From: Ramlibacter tataouinensis
GTDB taxonomy: Bacteria; Pseudomonadota; Gammaproteobacteria; Burkholderiales; Burkholderiaceae_C
DNA length: 64,000 bases
Assembly: GCF_001580455.1 (NCBI RefSeq)
Contig: NZ_CP010951.1
Span: 1,178,001-1,242,000, forward strand
Reading direction: 5' to 3'
Under the pieces are notes generated by a model. The model saw only the letters and a list, made by a program, of their open reading frames with translations. It was not told the DNA's origin and did no database searches. The translations under genes were made by a program, and so were the position numbers. How positions within the stretch are numbered: the stretch's first letter is position 1; the number at the start of each line of letters is the position of its first letter. Shown here piece after piece: positions 60,413-64,000 of this stretch.

Positions 60413-61488
60413 GACTCAACGCCCGCGGCGGCCAGCCGCACCGGGATGCGCCGCCGCCCGAAAGCGGGCACTTTCGCGCCGAAGCGCCCGGCCACGCGCG
60501 CGCCGCAATGCGGGCAGCGGGCGTCGGCATCGAGCACGCATTCCAGCACCGCATACCAGTCGCGCCGCACCAGCGCTTCGCCGCAGCCGGGGCAGAAGGT
60601 CGTGCCGCCCTCGACGTCGTGCACGTTGCCGGTGTAGACATGGTGCAGGCCATTGGCGAGCGCAATGGCGCGGGCACGCCGCAGCGTCGCCGGCGGCGTC
60701 GGCGGCCGGTCCAGCATCTTGAAGTCAGGGTGGAAAGCCGTGAAATGCAGCGGCACGTCCGGCCCCAGCTCGCGCGCGACCCAGCGCGAGAGCGCTTCGA
60801 CCTCGTCGGCGTCGTCGTTCAGCCCGGGGATCAGCAGCGTGGTGATCTCCAGCCAGCACGCCGTGTCGTGCCGCAGGTACTGCAACGTGTCGAGCACCGG
60901 CGCGAGATGGCCGCCGGTCTGCTGGAAGTAGAAGCTCTCGGTGAAGCCCTTCAGGTCGACGTTGGCCGCGTCCATCTTCGCGTAGAACTCGCGGCGCGGT
61001 AGCGCGTGCATGTAGCCGGCCGTCACCGCCACGCTGTACAGGCCGAGCGCATGGCAGGCCTCGGCGGCGTCCATCGCGTATTCGGCAAAGATCACCGGGT
61101 CGTTGTAGGTGAAGGCCACGCTCGCGGCACCGCTCGCTTGCGCAGCTTGCGCGATGCGCTGCGGCGTGGCGGCGTCCATCAGCCGGTCCATCTCCCGGCT
61201 TTTGGAGATGTCCCAGTTCTGGCAGAACTTGCAGGCGAGGTTGCAACCCGCGGTCCCGAAGGACAGCACGCTGGAGCCGGGAAAGAAATGGTTGAGCGGC
61301 TTCTTCTCGATCGGATCGAGGCAGAAGCCTGAGCTGCGGCCGTAGGTGGTGAGGACCATCGCGTCGCCGATGCGCTGGCGCACGAAGCACATGCCGCGCT
61401 GGCCTTGATGCAGCCGGCAGTCGCGCGGGCACAGATCGCACTGGATGCGGCCGTCGTCGAGACGGTGCCACCAGCGACCAGGATGCAT
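60409..61488 (-). CDS. amrS: AmrS-type radical SAM protein (AmmeMemoRadiSam system)
   Basis: 359 residues. N-terminal CDLCPRDCRL segment, radical-SAM motif CNLACKFCQNW, and a C-terminal zinc ribbon (CPGCGEAL and CPHCGARV). This is the radical SAM member of the AmmeMemoRadiSam set; its usual partners AMMECR1 and MEMO1 are not adjacent. Recent work assigns related proteins to protein or metabolite modification, so function stays open. Overlaps the Mut7-C gene by four bases. Confidence 0.84.
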   Translation of the reverse strand: MHPGRWWHRLDDGRIQCDLCPRDCRLHQGQRGMCFVRQRIGDAMVLTTYGRSSGFCLDPIEKKPLNHFFPGSSVLSFGTAGCNLACKFCQNWDISKSREMDRLMDAATPQRIAQAAQASGAASVAFTYNDPVIFAEYAMDAAEACHALGLYSVAVTAGYMHALPRREFYAKMDAANVDLKGFTESFYFQQTGGHLAPVLDTLQYLRHDTACWLEITTLLIPGLNDDADEVEALSRWVARELGPDVPLHFTAFHPDFKMLDRPPTPPATLRRARAIALANGLHHVYTGNVHDVEGGTTFCPGCGEALVRRDWYAVLECVLDADARCPHCGARVAGRFGAKVPAFGRRRIPVRLAAAGVES

Positions 61489-61620
61489 CGTGGCGGTCCT
61501 CCTGTGCCGAATGTGGACCTGGCGCGGCGAAAGATCAACCGCGCGTCAGTCAGCGAGCCGCAGCGGCTGAGCGGCGTCCTGACACCCGCACCGGATTCCG
61601 GCCGTGCCGCACAATGACCC

Positions 61621-63057
61621 GTGGTGCATAGCGACATCCCTGCGCGGCTCGACCGGCTGCCCTGGTCGCGCTGGCACTGGCGCGTCGTGCTGGCGCTGGG
61701 CATCGCCTGGGTGCTCGATGGGCTCGAGGTGACCATCGTCGGTTCGGTCGGCGGCGTCCTCGAGAGGCCCGACACGCTCGGCCTCAGCGCGACGCAGGTC
61801 GGCTGGGCCGGCTCGCTGTATGTCGCGGGCGCGGTGATCGGGGCCCTCGTGTTCGGCCGGATGGCCGACCGGCTCGGGCGCAAACGCCTTTTCCTGCTGA
61901 CGCTCGCCGTCTACATGGGCGCCTCGGTGGCCACCGCGTTCACCACCGGCTTTGCCGGCTTCGCGGCCTGTCGCTTCGTCACGGGTGTCGGCATCGGCGG
62001 CGAGTACGCGGCGATCAATTCGGCGATCGACGAGCTGATCCCGGCCCGGGTGCGCGGCCGCGTGAACCTCGCGATCAACGGCAGCTTCTGGCTGGGCGCG
62101 GCGCTCGGGGCGCTGCTGAGCCTGGTGCTGCTCGACCCGCGGGTGCTCGGCCCCGTGCAGGGCTGGCGCGCCGGCTTCCTGCTGGGCGCGGTGCTGGCGC
62201 TGGCGATCCTGCTGGTACGCCGCAATGTGCCCGAAAGCCCACGCTGGCTGCTCGCGCACGGCCGCGCCGCCGAAGCCGAACGCATCGTCGCGCAGATCGA
62301 ACAGGCCGCCGGCTCGCCCGCCGCCGTGGCCGCAGCACACACCGTCACCTTCACCCGGCGGGCGGTGCCGACGCTCGCGGAAGTGGCGCATGTGCTGCTG
62401 CGGCGCTACCCGGAACGCAGCGCCGTCGTGCTGGCGCTGATGATCTCGCAGGCGTTCTTCTACAACGCGATCTTCTTCACCTATTCGCTGGTGCTGACGC
62501 GCTTCTACGGCGTCGATGCCGAGCGGGTCGGCCTGTTCATCCTGCCCTTCGCGGCGGGCAACCTGCTCGGGCCGCTGCTGCTGGGCCCGCTGTTCGACCG
62601 CGTGGGCCGGCGCCGCATGATCGCGACGACCTATGCGCTGTCGGGCGTCGCTCTGGCGCTGACCGGCCTGGCCTTCGTGCAGGGCCTGTTCGATGCGGCC
62701 ACACAGACGCTCGCGTGGTCGGTCGTGTTCTTCCTCGCGTCGGCGGCGGCCAGCTCCGCCTACCTCACGGTGAGCGAAGTGTTCCCGCTGGAGATGCGTG
62801 CCATCTCCATATCGATCTTCTACGCGGTCGGCACCGGCATCGGCGGCTTCGCCGCGCCGGCGTTCTTCGGCGCGCTGATCGCCAGCGGCAGCCGCGCCAA
62901 TGTGTTCATGGGCTATGCGGTCGGCGCCGCGCTCGTGATCGTGGCGGCGGCCATCGCATGGCGGTGGGCCGTGGACGCCGAGCGCAAGCCGCTCGAACTC
63001 ATCGCCCCGCCGCTGGGGTCGCAGGACCAGCCTCGCTCCGGCTGCATGCGGGACTGA
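61621..63057 (+). CDS. Major facilitator superfamily transporter (sugar-porter/AAHS-like)
   Basis: 478 residues, start GTG at 61621. Twelve helices; motif A GRMADRLGRKRLFLLTL, its second-half repeat DRVGRRRMIATTY, and PESPRWLL after helix 6, which marks the sugar-porter and metabolite:H+ symporter groups. FEVFPLEMR-like VSEVFPLEMRAISIS is present. Aromatic acids or niacin-like compounds are common substrates of this group; none can be chosen here. Confidence 0.83.
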   Translation: MVHSDIPARLDRLPWSRWHWRVVLALGIAWVLDGLEVTIVGSVGGVLERPDTLGLSATQVGWAGSLYVAGAVIGALVFGRMADRLGRKRLFLLTLAVYMGASVATAFTTGFAGFAACRFVTGVGIGGEYAAINSAIDELIPARVRGRVNLAINGSFWLGAALGALLSLVLLDPRVLGPVQGWRAGFLLGAVLALAILLVRRNVPESPRWLLAHGRAAEAERIVAQIEQAAGSPAAVAAAHTVTFTRRAVPTLAEVAHVLLRRYPERSAVVLALMISQAFFYNAIFFTYSLVLTRFYGVDAERVGLFILPFAAGNLLGPLLLGPLFDRVGRRRMIATTYALSGVALALTGLAFVQGLFDAATQTLAWSVVFFLASAAASSAYLTVSEVFPLEMRAISISIFYAVGTGIGGFAAPAFFGALIASGSRANVFMGYAVGAALVIVAAAIAWRWAVDAERKPLELIAPPLGSQDQPRSGCMRD

Positions 63058-63071
63058 GGATGCGCTGCCAC

Positions 63072-63281
63072 TCAGTGCAGGAGCGAGGGCCGCACGACGG
63101 GCCAGGCGAACTCGTTGCCGGCGACCACGCGCGCATACAGGTAGTTGCGCCGGTCGTCGTCCGAGAGGGTGTCGAGATCGACCACGCCGTCGGCATCGCA
63201 TGGGAAGCTCATGCCGCCGCGCTGGGCGCGCAATGGCCGGTAGAAGAGTTCGAGCACTGCGGTAACTGCATCGGCTTGCAT
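63072..63281 (-). CDS. Small hypothetical protein
   Basis: 69 residues from the ATG at 63281, which GGAGGAAGTCGCC precedes. It starts MQADAVTAVLELFYRPLRAQ and has an acidic VDLDTLSDDDRRNYLYAR segment. Resembles small Burkholderiales proteins of unknown function. Ends 14 bases from the convergent MFS gene. Confidence 0.6.
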   Translation of the reverse strand: MQADAVTAVLELFYRPLRAQRGGMSFPCDADGVVDLDTLSDDDRRNYLYARVVAGNEFAWPVVRPSLLH

Positions 63282-63498
63282 GGCGACTTCCTCCGTACCA
63301 GGGGCGGGGTCCTTGGGGAATGAACAAGGACTGCGACGGAGAAAGAATAGGCGGCCGCTGTATCCAGGCAGTCTCGCTGTGTCTCCCGGCGGTCTCGCTC
63401 TGTCCTGGCTGTGTATCGGGCCTGCAACCCGCGCTTGCGAACAGCGCACGGTCCTTCATCTGCCGGGCAGTGTGGCGTTCGTGCCGCACAATGATGCG

Positions 63499-63981
63499 AT
63501 GGATGCCGATGCCTGCGCACTGCTGCGACGCCTGTTGACCGAGCGTCCCGTCGCCGCGCTGGCAACGCTGCATCGCGGCGAGCCGGCCATCTCGATGGTG
63601 CCCTTCGTTGTCTCGCCCGCGGAGACGCAGCTTCTGATCCACGTCAGCGCCCTGGCCACCCACACGCGGGACATGCTCGACCATCCGCGCGTCAGCGTCC
63701 TGCTGACGGATGAAATCTCGGCCGCCATTTCGCCACAAGCACTGCCGCGTGTGTCGCTCGTCGCCGACGCGGTGCCCCTGGAGCGCGACAGCCCGGCGTA
63801 CCTGACGGCCCGCCTGCGCTACCTGGCCCGTTTCCCCGATGCGCTGCAGACCTTCGGGTTGGCCGATTTTTCCCTCTTCGCGGTGCGCCTTCAATCCGCG
63901 CGCCTCGTCGCGGGTTTCGGGCGTGCCCACAGCCTGGCAGGCGAGCCGCTGCAAGCGCTGCTGCGAGACATCGGGGCCTGA
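63499..63981 (+). CDS. Pyridoxamine-5'-phosphate-oxidase-like FMN/heme protein (HugZ-like)
   Basis: 160 residues from the ATG at 63499; the frame is open upstream but lacks a better start. Split-barrel flavin-binding fold: ERPVAALATLHRGEPAISMV, LLIHVSALATHTRDMLDHPR and RLVAGFGRAHSL. The pattern is that of HugZ/Pdx-oxidase-like proteins linked to heme use or flavin reduction. Function not defined. Confidence 0.78.
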   Translation: MDADACALLRRLLTERPVAALATLHRGEPAISMVPFVVSPAETQLLIHVSALATHTRDMLDHPRVSVLLTDEISAAISPQALPRVSLVADAVPLERDSPAYLTARLRYLARFPDALQTFGLADFSLFAVRLQSARLVAGFGRAHSLAGEPLQALLRDIGA

Positions 63982-64000
63982 CAGGAATTGCGCGGGCCAA

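Overview
The window looks like a chromosomal segment of a high-GC betaproteobacterium (Burkholderiales; a Comamonadaceae- or Sphaerotilaceae-like organism is a guess). GC is roughly 70 percent, genes are tightly packed, and starts and stops often overlap as ATGA or TGATG. Gene content points to a facultative anaerobe, probably a denitrifier, that degrades aromatic compounds without oxygen. No rRNA, tRNA, CRISPR array, integrase or transposase was seen.

Layout. (1) 1-3349: a heme-copper oxidase module on the minus strand (subunit I cut by the window edge, CuA subunit II, a 50-residue membrane peptide), divergent from a heme A synthase. Subunit I lacks the tyrosine expected in O2 reductases. 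(2) 3482-11604, minus: had-oah-dch-bcrCBAD-fdx, the Thauera-type benzoyl-CoA reductase pathway from benzoyl-CoA to 3-hydroxypimelyl-CoA. (3) 11796-21346, plus: korAB (reduced ferredoxin supply), a rubrerythrin-like protein, RidA, an orphan LivF, a BadI-like hydrolase and a phenylglyoxylate oxidoreductase (padE, fused padH-padF, padG, padI). An FNR-like box lies between (2) and (3). (4) 21442-22301, minus: an Rrf2 regulator and a GNAT acetyltransferase. (5) 22493-38962, plus: livJHMGF-type uptake, thioesterase, padBCD (phenylacetyl-CoA oxidation), padJ (phenylacetate-CoA ligase), hcrCAB (4-hydroxybenzoyl-CoA reductase), a degenerate acyl-CoA-ligase-like protein, a DUF2249 protein and a polytopic membrane protein. 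(6) 39031-40359: hemerythrin and an FNR-type regulator carrying all the cluster cysteines. (7) 40567-49210: a coxMSL-orf-G-D-E-mocA-orf cluster for a form-I-like CO dehydrogenase, then a beta-carbonic anhydrase. (8) 50018-63981: mostly housekeeping and accessory genes.

How they work together. Phenylacetate is activated (PadJ), oxidised to phenylglyoxylate (PadBCD, then the thioesterase or hydrolysis by PadBCD itself) and decarboxylated to benzoyl-CoA (PadE-I). 4-Hydroxybenzoyl-CoA is dehydroxylated to benzoyl-CoA (HcrABC). KorAB and Fdx supply low-potential electrons for ATP-driven ring reduction by BcrABCD. Dch, Had and Oah then hydrate, oxidise and open the ring. An FNR-type sensor is the obvious oxygen switch.

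Structures not explained by genes. Two intergenic elements of about 270 bp (16821-17086 and 55503-55774) have unrelated sequences but the same fold-back layout: a 31-32 bp outer inverted repeat enclosing long-stem arms. A 66-bp repeat unit encodes a 21-residue peptide, bridges the stop of one gene and the start of the next, and always places GGAGG seven bases before the next ATG. It occurs at 9334-9399, twice in tandem at 52714-52842, and in degenerate form as the 3' end of bcrC.
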